NCBI RefSeq assembly: GCF_026242055.1
Contig: NZ_JAPJDL010000018.1
Coordinates: 62,001-126,000, forward strand
Source: Lentzea sp. NEAU-D7
GTDB lineage: Bacteria; Actinomycetota; Actinomycetes; Mycobacteriales; Pseudonocardiaceae
DNA: 64,000 nt
Direction: 5' to 3'
Under the pieces are notes generated by a model. It was not told the origin of the DNA. It searched no databases and saw nothing but the letters and a program-made list of their open reading frames with translations. Numbering within the stretch: position 1 is the stretch's first letter; the number at the start of each line of letters is the position of its first letter. The position numbers and the translations under genes are program-made. This document shows, one piece after another, positions 16,286 to 24,667 of the stretch.

Positions 16286-17484
16286 GCGTTGTCCTCCTCG
16301 GTCGGGGGTTCTTCGAACGACGGCGGGAGCGACGGGGTCGCGGTGAACTGGCCCGCGGCGGCGCGGTAGACGCTCAGGCCCCCGGTGCGCTCCCACACCC
16401 GGCGCATCACGTAGACCAGCTTCGGGTTGTGCTCCTCGTCCTCCTCGACGGCCCTGGCGACGATCCGGTCCCACTCTTCCGTCCACACCGGACTGCCGAC
16501 GGTGTCCGCAGAGGACGAGAAGGCGGCGTGCAGCGCGGCGAGCTTCGTCCTGGACGGCACGGCGGTTTCGGCGGACAGCACGCAGACCAGGCCGATCCAG
16601 AACTGGCGGAGCATCTCCCTGCCGTGTTCGCCGGGCAGGCGCAGGGAGATCTGTTCCATCGCGTGCAGCGAGGTGATGAGGTGCAGCAGGACGAAGTCGC
16701 CGGGCGCGGCGAGGTACAACAACGTCACCGCGTAGTGCAGCTGCTCCCATCCGCTCGCCACGTCCTCGGTGTCGATCCAGCGCGGCGTGCGGTAGGCCAG
16801 CGGATGGCCTTCCGCGAGCATCCGCGCGATCCGGAACTGCAGGCCGGACCTGGCCAGTTCGGGGTGAATGGCCGGGTCGTCCTCTTCGAGGACGGATCGC
16901 ACCCATGCGTTCATGGCGTCGCGGTCGGCGTCCCACACCTCCGCGACGCGCAGCAGCGAGTCGACGGCGGTGGCGTCGTCGGCCCGCTCGGCCAGCACCC
17001 GCTCGGGGTGGCACGAGATGAACGAGAAGGCGAGGTAGGCCAGCCCCTCCACGGTCATCCACCGGCTGCCCGCGTCCAGGCCCCAGCCGAGGTGGATGGT
17101 CGCGTGGGTGAACGAGCTCACCCAGCCCGGCAGCAGTGCCGGCAGGTAACGGCGCAGGACCTCGTCGAGCCCGTGGCGGGTCAGTTCGGCGTCGAAGAAC
17201 GAGCAGTAGGCGGAGAAGTGCGCCCGCTGCCCGAGGAACTCCTGCCAGTTGGCGGCGGTGATCTCCCTGCGCTGGGGGCGTTGTGGCTCCAGCCCGTAGC
17301 CGTAGGGAGTCAGCTTCGCGTAGCCGTCGTAGTAGGCCTTGATCTTCTCCGGTGACGCGCCGAGCCCGGCCAGTGCGACCACGGCGTGCTTGGCGTGGTT
17401 GGTCAGGTGGCCGTTGAACTCGATGTGGTAGGTGCGGTCGTCGAGCAGCTCGTCGGCGACGGAAAGCTGGATCAGCTCGGTCAT
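16282..17484 (-). CDS. DUF4243/questin-oxidase-like oxygenase
   Basis: A 400-residue protein recognised as DUF4243 (questin oxidase-like) from its opening YHIEFNGHLTNHAKHAVVALAGLGA and the segment SSFTHATIHLGWGLDAGSRWMTVEGLAYLAF. Several conserved His residues could bind metal. As I recall, the oxazinomycin pathway uses a non-heme iron monooxygenase to turn a pyridine C-nucleoside into the 1,3-oxazine ring, and DUF4243 proteins occur in minimycin/oxazinomycin clusters. This gene is translationally coupled (4-bp overlaps) to both the phosphoribosyltransferase and the HAD phosphatase. The ring-remodelling role is inferred from that context. Confidence 0.75.
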   Translation of the reverse strand: MTELIQLSVADELLDDRTYHIEFNGHLTNHAKHAVVALAGLGASPEKIKAYYDGYAKLTPYGYGLEPQRPQRREITAANWQEFLGQRAHFSAYCSFFDAELTRHGLDEVLRRYLPALLPGWVSSFTHATIHLGWGLDAGSRWMTVEGLAYLAFSFISCHPERVLAERADDATAVDSLLRVAEVWDADRDAMNAWVRSVLEEDDPAIHPELARSGLQFRIARMLAEGHPLAYRTPRWIDTEDVASGWEQLHYAVTLLYLAAPGDFVLLHLITSLHAMEQISLRLPGEHGREMLRQFWIGLVCVLSAETAVPSRTKLAALHAAFSSSADTVGSPVWTEEWDRIVARAVEEDEEHNPKLVYVMRRVWERTGGLSVYRAAAGQFTATPSLPPSFEEPPTEEDNA

Positions 17485-18167
17485 AGGACTGCTTCTTCCT
17501 GTGCTGTCGTGCGCACCATGACGACGACTTCGGGGAACGCGTCGGCGTACCGGTGCGGGCGGGCGGTGGCCAGTTCGGCGCGGTCGTGCACGCCGTAGGT
17601 CACGGCGATCGCGCGCATCCCGGTCGCGTGCGCCATCAGCACGTCGTGAGTGGTGTCCCCGACCATGACCGCCCGCGCGGCGGGCACGTCGAGGGCGTGC
17701 AGGATCTTCTCGCCGATCTCGGGATGCGGCTTGGGGTTGCGGACCTCGTCGGCGCCGACGACGAGTTCGAACAGGCCGGCGAGCCCCGCCGCGTCGAGCA
17801 GGGCGTCGGCGCTGCGGCGGAACTTGCTGGTGGCCACGGCGAGCGCGACACCCGCGTCCGCCAGCTCGGCGAGCCCGTCGGCAACGCCGGGGAAGACCAG
17901 CTCACGGGCGCGGGGCAGCACCAGCTTCCGGAACACCTGCTGGTAGTGCTCCACCCCGCTGGCCACCAGGGGGTCGTCGGCGGCCACCCCGAGCAGCGTG
18001 CCGAACGCCTTCTCCATCGGCATGCCGATCGTCGCCCGGATGGCTTCCGGTTGCCGCGCGGGCGAACCGAGCAGGGCGAGCACTTCCGTGAACGTCGCCA
18101 CGATCGCCCTGGGCGAGTCGACCAGGGTTCCGTCGAGGTCGAACACCGCGAGCCTGGTGCCGGTCAT
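17481..18167 (-). CDS. HAD-family phosphatase (IndB-like)
   Basis: A 228-residue HAD hydrolase with motif I FDLDGTLVD (residues 9-17), the T/S motif AVATSKF, a motif III lysine in NPKPHPEIG, and motif IV VMVGDTTHDV. Indigoidine clusters typically carry a HAD gene (indB) beside a PsuG-like gene (indA); in C-nucleoside pathways such a HAD would remove the 5'-phosphate from the ribosylated product. It overlaps its neighbours by 4 bp on both sides. A paralog-like HAD (46.8 kb) sits in the pyrazole module. Confidence 0.9.
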   Translation of the reverse strand: MTGTRLAVFDLDGTLVDSPRAIVATFTEVLALLGSPARQPEAIRATIGMPMEKAFGTLLGVAADDPLVASGVEHYQQVFRKLVLPRARELVFPGVADGLAELADAGVALAVATSKFRRSADALLDAAGLAGLFELVVGADEVRNPKPHPEIGEKILHALDVPAARAVMVGDTTHDVLMAHATGMRAIAVTYGVHDRAELATARPHRYADAFPEVVVMVRTTAQEEAVL

Positions 18168-19117
18168 CGCCGGCCTGCCAGCAGCCGGGCGTGCGCCGCC
18201 GCGAGCCTGCCCGCCACCTCGGCGGTGCTGGCGAGCACGGCCGCGTTCGCCGTGGCCGAACGGCCGCCGGTGGCGTGGTCAACCGCGCGCATCAGGTACT
18301 TCGTCACGGCGTTGCCGCGCACACCGTCGCGGTCCGCGGCGACGAGGGCGTCGGCGATCGCGGCGTCCACCTCGGCGCCGTCCACGGCGTCGGCCTCCCG
18401 CACGGGCGAGGTGATCAGCACGGAGCCCTGGTTGCCCAGCGCCCAGTGCATGTCGATGACGCGGGCGAGCACGTCCTCGTCGTCGATGCGCTGGGGGCTG
18501 CGGAAACCGCTGGAGCGGCAGTAGAACGCGGGGAAGTCGGCGGACTGGTAGGCGATCACGGGGACGCAGTGCGTCTCCAGGAACTCCAGCGTCAGCCCCA
18601 GATCGAGGATCTTCTTCGCCCCCGCGCAGACCACCGCCACCGACGAGCGGGTGAACTGGACGAGGTCGGAGGAGATGTCCATGGTCGTCTGCGCACCGCG
18701 GTGCACACCGCCGATGCCCGCGGAGGCGAAGAACGGGATCCCCGCCAGTTCGGCGCACACCGCGGAGGACGCGACCGTGGTGGCACCCGCGCCTCCGGTG
18801 GCGAGTGTGACCGCGAGGTCGCGGCTGCTGACCTTGGGGATGCCGGCCGTGGTGCCGAACCGTTCGATGTCCACATCGGACATTCCGACGACGATGGCGC
18901 TGTCGGCGATGCAGATCGTCGCGGGTACGGACCCGCCGGCGCGCACCGCCTTTTCCACCGCGAGGGCGGCCTCGACGTTCTGCGGGTAGGGCAGGCCGTG
19001 CGTGATGACGTTGGACTCCAGCGCCACGACCGGACGCCCCTCGGCGAGGGCGTCGGCGACCTCAGGGGCGAGCACCAGCGGCACGTCCGGTCGGCGGGGA
19101 TTTCGGTTGTCAGGCAT
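18164..19117 (-). CDS. psuG: Pseudouridine-5'-phosphate glycosidase family C-glycosynthase (PsuG/IndA-like)
   Basis: A 317-residue protein with the PsuG signatures VALESNVITHGLPYPQN (E34, equivalent to the catalytic Glu), IPKVSSRDLA (K95), SSDLVQFTRS (D151) and CAGAKKILD (K168, Schiff-base lysine). PsuG reversibly joins ribose 5-phosphate to C5 of uracil. Homologs in showdomycin and oxazinomycin/minimycin clusters use the same chemistry in the synthetic direction on a glutamine-derived heterocycle. The position between the HAD phosphatase (4-bp overlap) and the indigoidine-type NRPS (29-bp gap) supports a C-nucleoside synthase over a catabolic enzyme. The ATG at 19117 follows AAGGAGACG. Confidence 0.92.
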   Translation of the reverse strand: MPDNRNPRRPDVPLVLAPEVADALAEGRPVVALESNVITHGLPYPQNVEAALAVEKAVRAGGSVPATICIADSAIVVGMSDVDIERFGTTAGIPKVSSRDLAVTLATGGAGATTVASSAVCAELAGIPFFASAGIGGVHRGAQTTMDISSDLVQFTRSSVAVVCAGAKKILDLGLTLEFLETHCVPVIAYQSADFPAFYCRSSGFRSPQRIDDEDVLARVIDMHWALGNQGSVLITSPVREADAVDGAEVDAAIADALVAADRDGVRGNAVTKYLMRAVDHATGGRSATANAAVLASTAEVAGRLAAAHARLLAGRR

Positions 19118-19146
19118 GTGGTTCGTCTCCTTCCCGGGTGGTGCCG

Positions 19147-19371
19147 TCAGTACTGGGGAACCTTGCACAGCAGGTCCTTGCGGTTGACGATCTCCGGCAG
19201 GTAGACGCGGTCGTTCCACACGTCCTGGTCGACGGGTTCCAGGGCGATCGAGATCACGTCCTCGTCGCAGTGGAACGCTTCGCGCACCGCGGCGGTCAGC
19301 GCGGCGACGAGCAGGCGCTGCCGGTCCTCCGTCAGTTCGACGGGGAAGTGCTTGATGTTGATGTGCGGCAT
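19147..19371 (-). CDS. Internal alternative start: 4-OT-type tautomerase
   Basis: Within the NRPS frame an ATG at 19371 is preceded by AGGAGA with 5-nt spacing and opens a 74-residue 4-oxalocrotonate tautomerase-like protein (M-P-H-INIKHFPVEL…). In this family the catalytic base is the free N-terminal proline exposed after methionine removal. Translated as the NRPS tail, that proline is internal and inactive by the usual mechanism. A separate product from the internal start would have it. No stop separates the two, so both products are possible. Confidence 0.6.
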   Translation of the reverse strand: MPHINIKHFPVELTEDRQRLLVAALTAAVREAFHCDEDVISIALEPVDQDVWNDRVYLPEIVNRKDLLCKVPQY

Positions 19372-22300
19372 GGCTGTCTCCTGTGGACGGTCATCGAACA
19401 GAGGGCGTAGCACGCCCACCAGCTCGGCGAGATCGGGATGGTCGAGCATGCTGTAGTGGTCGGCGTTCAGCCTGAGCACCACGGGTGGTCGCCTGGTGAA
19501 ACCGTTGTGCGACTCCAGGAACGAGTAGTCGTCGCCACGGGCCTTGACGATCGTGACCGGTGCGCCCAGCCGCCGGCCGCGCAGTTCGGCGAAGGTGTAC
19601 TCCGGTTCGAACGTGCTGCGCACGACCGCGGTGATCCGGCCGACCAGCTCGGCGTCGAGGTCGAACCGCCGTGCCACGAACGCGGCGAAACCGGCGTCGT
19701 CGTGCACGGTGCGCAGGCACTCCGGGAGGCACGGGTGGTCGATCCGGCCCGTGAAGACCGACAGCAGGATGGCCACGAACGCCGGATCGCGGTAGTCGCC
19801 CTCCACCGCGGTCGTCGGCACGCCGTCGAGGACGACCACCGGTGCGCCGGGAGCGAGCAGGACGAGGTTCTCCACGCGCTCCCCCGCCTGCTCCAGCTGG
19901 TGGGCGGCCTCGAACGCGAGCCGCGCGCCGAAGGAGTAACCCCACAGCGTGTACGGCCCATGTGGTTGGCGTGCACGGATTTCCGCGACGTCCTCGGCCG
20001 CCGCCGCGGCGACCGAGTCGTGCGCGGTCTCGCCGGGGTTCACCCCGCGGGCCTGCACGCCGTAGAACGGACGGTCCAGTCCGAGCTCGCGGGCCAGTGG
20101 CCGCAGGTTCATCGGGTAGCCGCCCAGCCCCGGCCAGCAGAACACGGGTTCCGCGGATCCCTGTGGCCGCAACGGGATCAGCCGCAACGCCGCCTGTGCT
20201 CCCCCGCGCTCGAACCGCTCGGCGAGTCCGGCGACCGTCGGTGCCTCGAACAGGGTCTGCAACGGCACCGCCGTGCCGAACTCCTTGTTCAGCCGGTTGA
20301 TCAGGGTCACCGCGATGAGCGAGTTGCCGCCGAGGACGAAGAAGTCGTCGTGCACGGACACGTCGTCGCAGCGCAGCGCCGCCGACCACGCCGCGGCCAC
20401 CCGCCGTTCGGCCGCCGTGCGGGGAGCGGTCAGCGGCCGGTCACCGGGACCGGCGTCGGTGCGCTCGGAGTCGAGCAACGCCCGCAGGTCGACTTTGCCG
20501 TTCGCGGTCACGGGGAGCGCGTCGAACACCACGACCTTGTTGGGCACCATGTAGTCCGGCAGCAGTTCCGCGAGGTCGTCCCGGACGATCTCGGCGGGCC
20601 CGCGCATGTGCACGGCGTCCTCGCGCATCCCTTCGCTCGCCCGCTGTTCGGGGCTGATCCGGCCGCCGACGAAGAAGTACGACGGCCCGGTGGGCAATTC
20701 GCACCGGCGCAGCACCGCGTCGATCTTGAGCGCCGAGGGCAACGGGTTGCCGGATGCCGAGCTGTATCCCGAGGACATGAACCCCAGGTGGGCGTCGTTC
20801 ATCGAGATGCGTTGCATCACCCGGCCGAGATCGACGTACCGCCGCCACGGCTCGTCGGCGCGCGCGATCACGGTGACACCGAAGCGGGCGCGGTCGTAGA
20901 CCTCCTGGTTGATCGCGATGACGTCGCGGCGCAGCACCAGGTCGTCGGCGATCCGCCGCAACTCGCCGCCGGTGTGCCGGTACTGCCCCGCGGACAGGTC
21001 CGCGACACCGCCGGGGTGGACCTGCACGTAGAGGTCGGCCAGGTCAGGCTCTCCGCCCTGCCACGCCACGATCTCGAACGTCGCGGTGTGGTGGTCGTCG
21101 GGCGCGCACCCGAGCGCGTCCTCGATGCCCGCGGTGAGGCCGAGCGCGCGCAGGCCGAGCCCGTGGCGGGGCAGGATTTCCTCGAACAGACCGGCCAGAT
21201 GGCCCGTCTCGATCTCCAGGACCTCGTCGACGTTGTTGCGGTACACCGGTTCGACGACCGAGCGCCGCCCGACGCAGTGCACCAGGAGCCGGGCGGGACC
21301 GGCTTGCGCCAGGGGCCGGACGAGCACGAGTTCGTGATCGACCGGGTGGTAGTAGTAGTGACCGGCCGCGAGCCCGGCCACACCGCGGACCTCGAGGTAG
21401 AGCTGGACGGCGTAGAGCGCACCGGGCGCGGCGTAGCCGTACTTGGGCAGCAATCGCTCTCCGCTGTGGAACTGCCCGAACCAGCGAAGGACCTCGCCGA
21501 GCGTGCCGGCGTCCACGTCCTCGGGACGCAGGGACCCGCTGCCTGCCGGCCGCCGGTTGAGCACGTCGAGCAGGTCGGCCGCCGTGACTTCACCGCCGTC
21601 GTAGAACCGGTACGTCTTGCGGGCGAACACCTCGCGGCGCTGCGCGGCGGTCGGCTCCCGCCCGGGCAGGGCCACCCGCGGCAGGCCGGCCAGGTCGGCC
21701 TGCGGGCGCAGCCCCGGGTTGGACAGCTGAGCGCGCACCTGCAGCCGCGACGCTTTGGACTGGTGGTGCGCGCCGTGGTTGCCCTGGTCCATCAGGAACG
21801 CCTGGCGCGGGTCGAGTTCGATGCAGGCCACCAGATTCTCGAACCCGGTGCGGGCGTCGGGCTTGACGAGCACGGCGGCGGTTCTGATCCAGTCGTGCGC
21901 CTCGATCGCGAGCCTGATCTCGTCGAGCTCCACCCGGAACCCGCGCAGCTTCACCTGGTTGTCGGCGCGGCCGACGAAGTGGACGGTGCCGTCCGCGTCG
22001 GCCCGGACCAGGTCACCGGAACGAAACAGCCTGGCGGGCTCCGGCGTGAACGGATCGGGCACGAACCGCTGGGCCGTCAGGTCCGGCCTGCCGAGGTAGC
22101 CGCGGGCCAGCTGGCGGCCGCCGATGAACAGCTCGCCGATCTCGCCGGGGGACACCGGTGCGCAACGCTCGTCGAGCACGCGGAAGTACGTGCCGTGCGC
22201 GGGAATCCCGAGCGGAACCGCCGGCGGGCCGTCGAGGAGCTCCTCCCGGCTCACGACGTGGGCGGAGGCGTTGATGGTGCACTCGGTCGGCCCGTACAGG

Positions 22301-23244
22301 TTCACGAGCTCGGCCCACGGCACCTCCCGCAGGCACTCGTCGGCCAGTGAGCGGGTGAGCGTCTCGCCCCCGCTGCCGATCTGTCGCAACGACGTGCACT
22401 CGGTCGCCCTGCCGCCGTCGACGAGGGCCCGCAGCAACGTCGGCACGCACTGCAACGTCGTGACCCGGTGCCGCACGATCGTGTCGACGAGCCGGTCCGG
22501 GTCCCGGTGCAGGCCGGGGGTGCCCGCGACCACGGTGGCACCACAAGCGGGGGCCAGCACCTCCCACTGCGCCGCGTCGAAGCTCAGCGGCGTCTTCTGC
22601 AACACCACCGAACCGGGGCCCAGCCCGTGCACGTCGTGCAGCCAGCCGAGCTGGTTCGCCACCGCGCCGTGCTCGACCATCACCCCCTTCGGCACACCGG
22701 TGCTGCCGGAGGTGTAGATGACGTAGGCGAGGTGCTCGGGCCGCGGAGCCGCCCACTGCCGCGCGGGAACCGGTCCCGTCGTCCGCGTGATCTCCTCGAC
22801 GCAGACGACCTCGATGCCCGGCGGCGCGATCGCGGCCAGCCGGGCGCGCAAGCTCCGCTGGGTGAGCACCACCCGAGGCCGGGCGTCGTGCAGCATGTAG
22901 CGGAGGCGTTCGTCCGGGTAGTCAGGCGACAACGGCACATAACCGCCACCCGCGCACACCACGGACCACACGGCCACGACGAGCTCTGCGGACGGTTCGA
23001 CGAAGACGCCGACGCAGTCGTCTGGCGCCACCCCGGCCGCGTTCAACCGCGATGCCGCCGTCTTGACGCTCGCGGCCAGCTCGCGGTAGGTGAGTGAGCG
23101 GTCGTCCCCGGCCACCGCGACCCGGTCCGGGTGCGCGGCCACCGCGTCGCCGAACATCTCGGCCACACTTCGCCTGATGAAGCAGGTGGGCTCGCCAGCA
23201 CCCGCAGGCACGGCGACGGCCACGTTCGTTCCCCCAGCTGCCAT
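19147..23244 (-). CDS. indC: Indigoidine-synthase-type NRPS (A-Ox-A-PCP-TE) fused to a tautomerase tail
   Basis: A 1365-residue synthetase from the ATG at 23244. The adenylation domain is split: the A core covers about residues 30-470 (YVIYTSGSTGVPKG at 174-187, NLYGPTECT, LFRSGDLVR). A nitroreductase-like oxidation domain is inserted at about 490-880, and A10 LPVTANGKVDLR closes it at 910-921. A carrier protein follows with LGGNSLIA (S975 for phosphopantetheine), then a thioesterase with GYSFG (S1104). This is the BpsA/IndC architecture, which cyclises and oxidises L-glutamine to the indigoidine monomer. Residues 1292-1365 form a 4-oxalocrotonate-tautomerase-like domain continuous with the thioesterase. 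L-Gln specificity is assumed from the family. Confidence 0.93.
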   Translation of the reverse strand: MAAGGTNVAVAVPAGAGEPTCFIRRSVAEMFGDAVAAHPDRVAVAGDDRSLTYRELAASVKTAASRLNAAGVAPDDCVGVFVEPSAELVVAVWSVVCAGGGYVPLSPDYPDERLRYMLHDARPRVVLTQRSLRARLAAIAPPGIEVVCVEEITRTTGPVPARQWAAPRPEHLAYVIYTSGSTGVPKGVMVEHGAVANQLGWLHDVHGLGPGSVVLQKTPLSFDAAQWEVLAPACGATVVAGTPGLHRDPDRLVDTIVRHRVTTLQCVPTLLRALVDGGRATECTSLRQIGSGGETLTRSLADECLREVPWAELVNLYGPTECTINASAHVVSREELLDGPPAVPLGIPAHGTYFRVLDERCAPVSPGEIGELFIGGRQLARGYLGRPDLTAQRFVPDPFTPEPARLFRSGDLVRADADGTVHFVGRADNQVKLRGFRVELDEIRLAIEAHDWIRTAAVLVKPDARTGFENLVACIELDPRQAFLMDQGNHGAHHQSKASRLQVRAQLSNPGLRPQADLAGLPRVALPGREPTAAQRREVFARKTYRFYDGGEVTAADLLDVLNRRPAGSGSLRPEDVDAGTLGEVLRWFGQFHSGERLLPKYGYAAPGALYAVQLYLEVRGVAGLAAGHYYYHPVDHELVLVRPLAQAGPARLLVHCVGRRSVVEPVYRNNVDEVLEIETGHLAGLFEEILPRHGLGLRALGLTAGIEDALGCAPDDHHTATFEIVAWQGGEPDLADLYVQVHPGGVADLSAGQYRHTGGELRRIADDLVLRRDVIAINQEVYDRARFGVTVIARADEPWRRYVDLGRVMQRISMNDAHLGFMSSGYSSASGNPLPSALKIDAVLRRCELPTGPSYFFVGGRISPEQRASEGMREDAVHMRGPAEIVRDDLAELLPDYMVPNKVVVFDALPVTANGKVDLRALLDSERTDAGPGDRPLTAPRTAAERRVAAAWSAALRCDDVSVHDDFFVLGGNSLIAVTLINRLNKEFGTAVPLQTLFEAPTVAGLAERFERGGAQAALRLIPLRPQGSAEPVFCWPGLGGYPMNLRPLARELGLDRPFYGVQARGVNPGETAHDSVAAAAAEDVAEIRARQPHGPYTLWGYSFGARLAFEAAHQLEQAGERVENLVLLAPGAPVVVLDGVPTTAVEGDYRDPAFVAILLSVFTGRIDHPCLPECLRTVHDDAGFAAFVARRFDLDAELVGRITAVVRSTFEPEYTFAELRGRRLGAPVTIVKARGDDYSFLESHNGFTRRPPVVLRLNADHYSMLDHPDLAELVGVLRPLFDDRPQETAMPHINIKHFPVELTEDRQRLLVAALTAAVREAFHCDEDVISIALEPVDQDVWNDRVYLPEIVNRKDLLCKVPQY

Positions 23245-23607
23245 GTCGACATGCCCCCACATATCCATTGGCCTGCAACAAGATCGGGCTGCGCCCGCAT
23301 CGAGCCGAGGTGAGACCTGAACCGACGCGCGCGCTACCGGCACCGCTGTCCGGCCGCGCGTCGATGCGCGGCACACGGTTCGTTGACCGGATCGCCCTCT
23401 TGGCACGAGCACCGGATCCATCCAGCCGTACCGCTACCCGCAGTCCGGTGACGGCGCTCGTCCAAACGGCTGGAACGTACCTGAAAGGACGGAGGAAGCA
23501 GCACAACCGAGGCCACACTCGGCGACCATGGCTCAGATCACGCCCGGTCACCGTCCACTCAGGACTCGAAGTCGACGCGCCCCCCGCCATCGCGCAAGGT
23601 TCAGCAC
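23245..23607. promoter_or_regulatory. Divergent promoter region between NRPS and flavin reductase genes
   Basis: A 363-bp gap separates the leftward NRPS operon from the rightward FMN-reductase genes. I find no protein-like reading or strong hairpin. It should carry both promoters. The NRPS frame stays open into this region (to 23421), but that extension is not family-like. Confidence 0.5.
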
Positions 23608-24117
23608 ATGACTGCGATCGGTGTGCTGGTAGGAAATCCCCGCCCGGCTTCCCGTACGCTGCGGGCGGCGCTCGCGTTGCGCGAGGCGGCTCGTCAAGTG
23701 CTCAAGGATCCCGTCGTCGGACCGACCGTCGACGCGGCGGAAATCACCCACGAGGTGTTCGACTCCACGCGGATGCGGGCGGTGCTCGACGAGCTCGCAC
23801 AGTCGGACGTGCTCGTCGTGGCGACTCCGACCTACAAAGCGACCTACACCGGGTTGTTGAAGGCGGTGCTGGACCAGGCGCCACCGAACTGGTTGCGCGG
23901 CAAGGCGGTGCTGCCGTTGCAGATCGCGGCCTCCGACCGGCACGCGCTCGCGGTGGAGGTGCACCTCCGGCCGCTGCTCGTCGAGCTGGGAGGTCAGGTG
24001 CCCGGTCGCGGCATCTTCCTCAACGAGTCCGCGCTCGGTGTCGATGACGACGCTCTCACGGCCGCACTCGTGGACCTCCTCGACGCGGACGCGCTGAACG
24101 CGTCGGTGGCGTCATGA
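23608..24117 (+). CDS. NADPH-dependent FMN reductase-like flavodoxin-fold protein
   Basis: A 169-residue protein with the flavodoxin-like pattern GVLVGNPRPASRTLRAALALREA, then SDVLVVATPTYKATYTGLLKAVLDQAPPNWLRGK, as in SsuE-type NAD(P)H:FMN reductases. It would supply reduced FMN to FMNH2-dependent monooxygenases, of which two lie at 39.5-41.8 kb. It overlaps the next flavin gene by 4 bp. Confidence 0.85.
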   Translation: MTAIGVLVGNPRPASRTLRAALALREAARQVLKDPVVGPTVDAAEITHEVFDSTRMRAVLDELAQSDVLVVATPTYKATYTGLLKAVLDQAPPNWLRGKAVLPLQIAASDRHALAVEVHLRPLLVELGGQVPGRGIFLNESALGVDDDALTAALVDLLDADALNASVAS

Positions 24118-24584
24118 TCGCCGAAGAGCTGCGGTGCGCGCTGCGGCACCACCCGCAGGCCGTCGCGATCATCACGGCAGCCGGGCCGGACGGGCCGATC
24201 GGCGTCACGGTCAGCTCCTTCTGCTCGGCGAGCATGCACCCGCCACTGGTGGTGGCGTGGATCGGCACGAAGGCGTCCGCGTGGCCGGTGCTGAGCGCGG
24301 CGCCGCTCTTCGCAGTGCACCTGCTCGGCACCGAGCAGCGCGGCCTGGCCGACCTGTTCGCCCGCAGCGGCGCTGATCGTTTCGGACCGGGCACCACGTG
24401 GAAGCCGGACGACGACGGCGTGCCGCACCTGCTCGACCCGCCGGTCCGGATGAGGTGCCGCGCCGTTGAGCGCATCGCGGTCGGCGACCACGTGGCGCTC
24501 GTCGGCGCACCGGTCGAGATCACGTCCGGGCAGGAAGTTCCGCCGCTCGTGCGGCATCAGGGACGCTGGACGTCAGTCGCCTGA
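24114..24584 (+). CDS. Flavin reductase-like domain protein
   Basis: A 156-residue protein of the flavin reductase (HpaC/RutF-like) family: LRHHPQAVAIITAAGPDGPIGVTVSSFCSASMHPPLVVAWIG, then FAVHLLGTEQRGLADLFARSG and a C-terminal GDHVALVGAPVEI. Such proteins reduce FMN or FAD with NAD(P)H for partner oxygenases. Having two reductases in a row (4-bp overlap) suggests one serves the oxidative steps of this locus. Confidence 0.85.
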   Translation: MIAEELRCALRHHPQAVAIITAAGPDGPIGVTVSSFCSASMHPPLVVAWIGTKASAWPVLSAAPLFAVHLLGTEQRGLADLFARSGADRFGPGTTWKPDDDGVPHLLDPPVRMRCRAVERIAVGDHVALVGAPVEITSGQEVPPLVRHQGRWTSVA

Positions 24585-24667
24585 GCGGTGTGCGGCGAGT
24601 CCGTCCGGGGAGACGTCACGGGCGAGACTGGGCCTGGCACGTGCTCACTGACGTCCGGGAGGCTCGC

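Noticed and set aside
15602..18167. Reading the upp-HAD-PsuG group as ordinary pseudouridine catabolism
   Set aside because: Catabolic operons carry a pseudouridine kinase (PsuK) and no NRPS. Here there is no kinase, but a DUF4243 oxygenase and an indigoidine-type NRPS.
19438..22350. 970-residue plus-strand frame antisense to the NRPS
   Set aside because: It is the mirror frame of a high-GC gene: Arg/His/Val-rich, without domains or RBS. The NRPS on the other strand has complete motifs.
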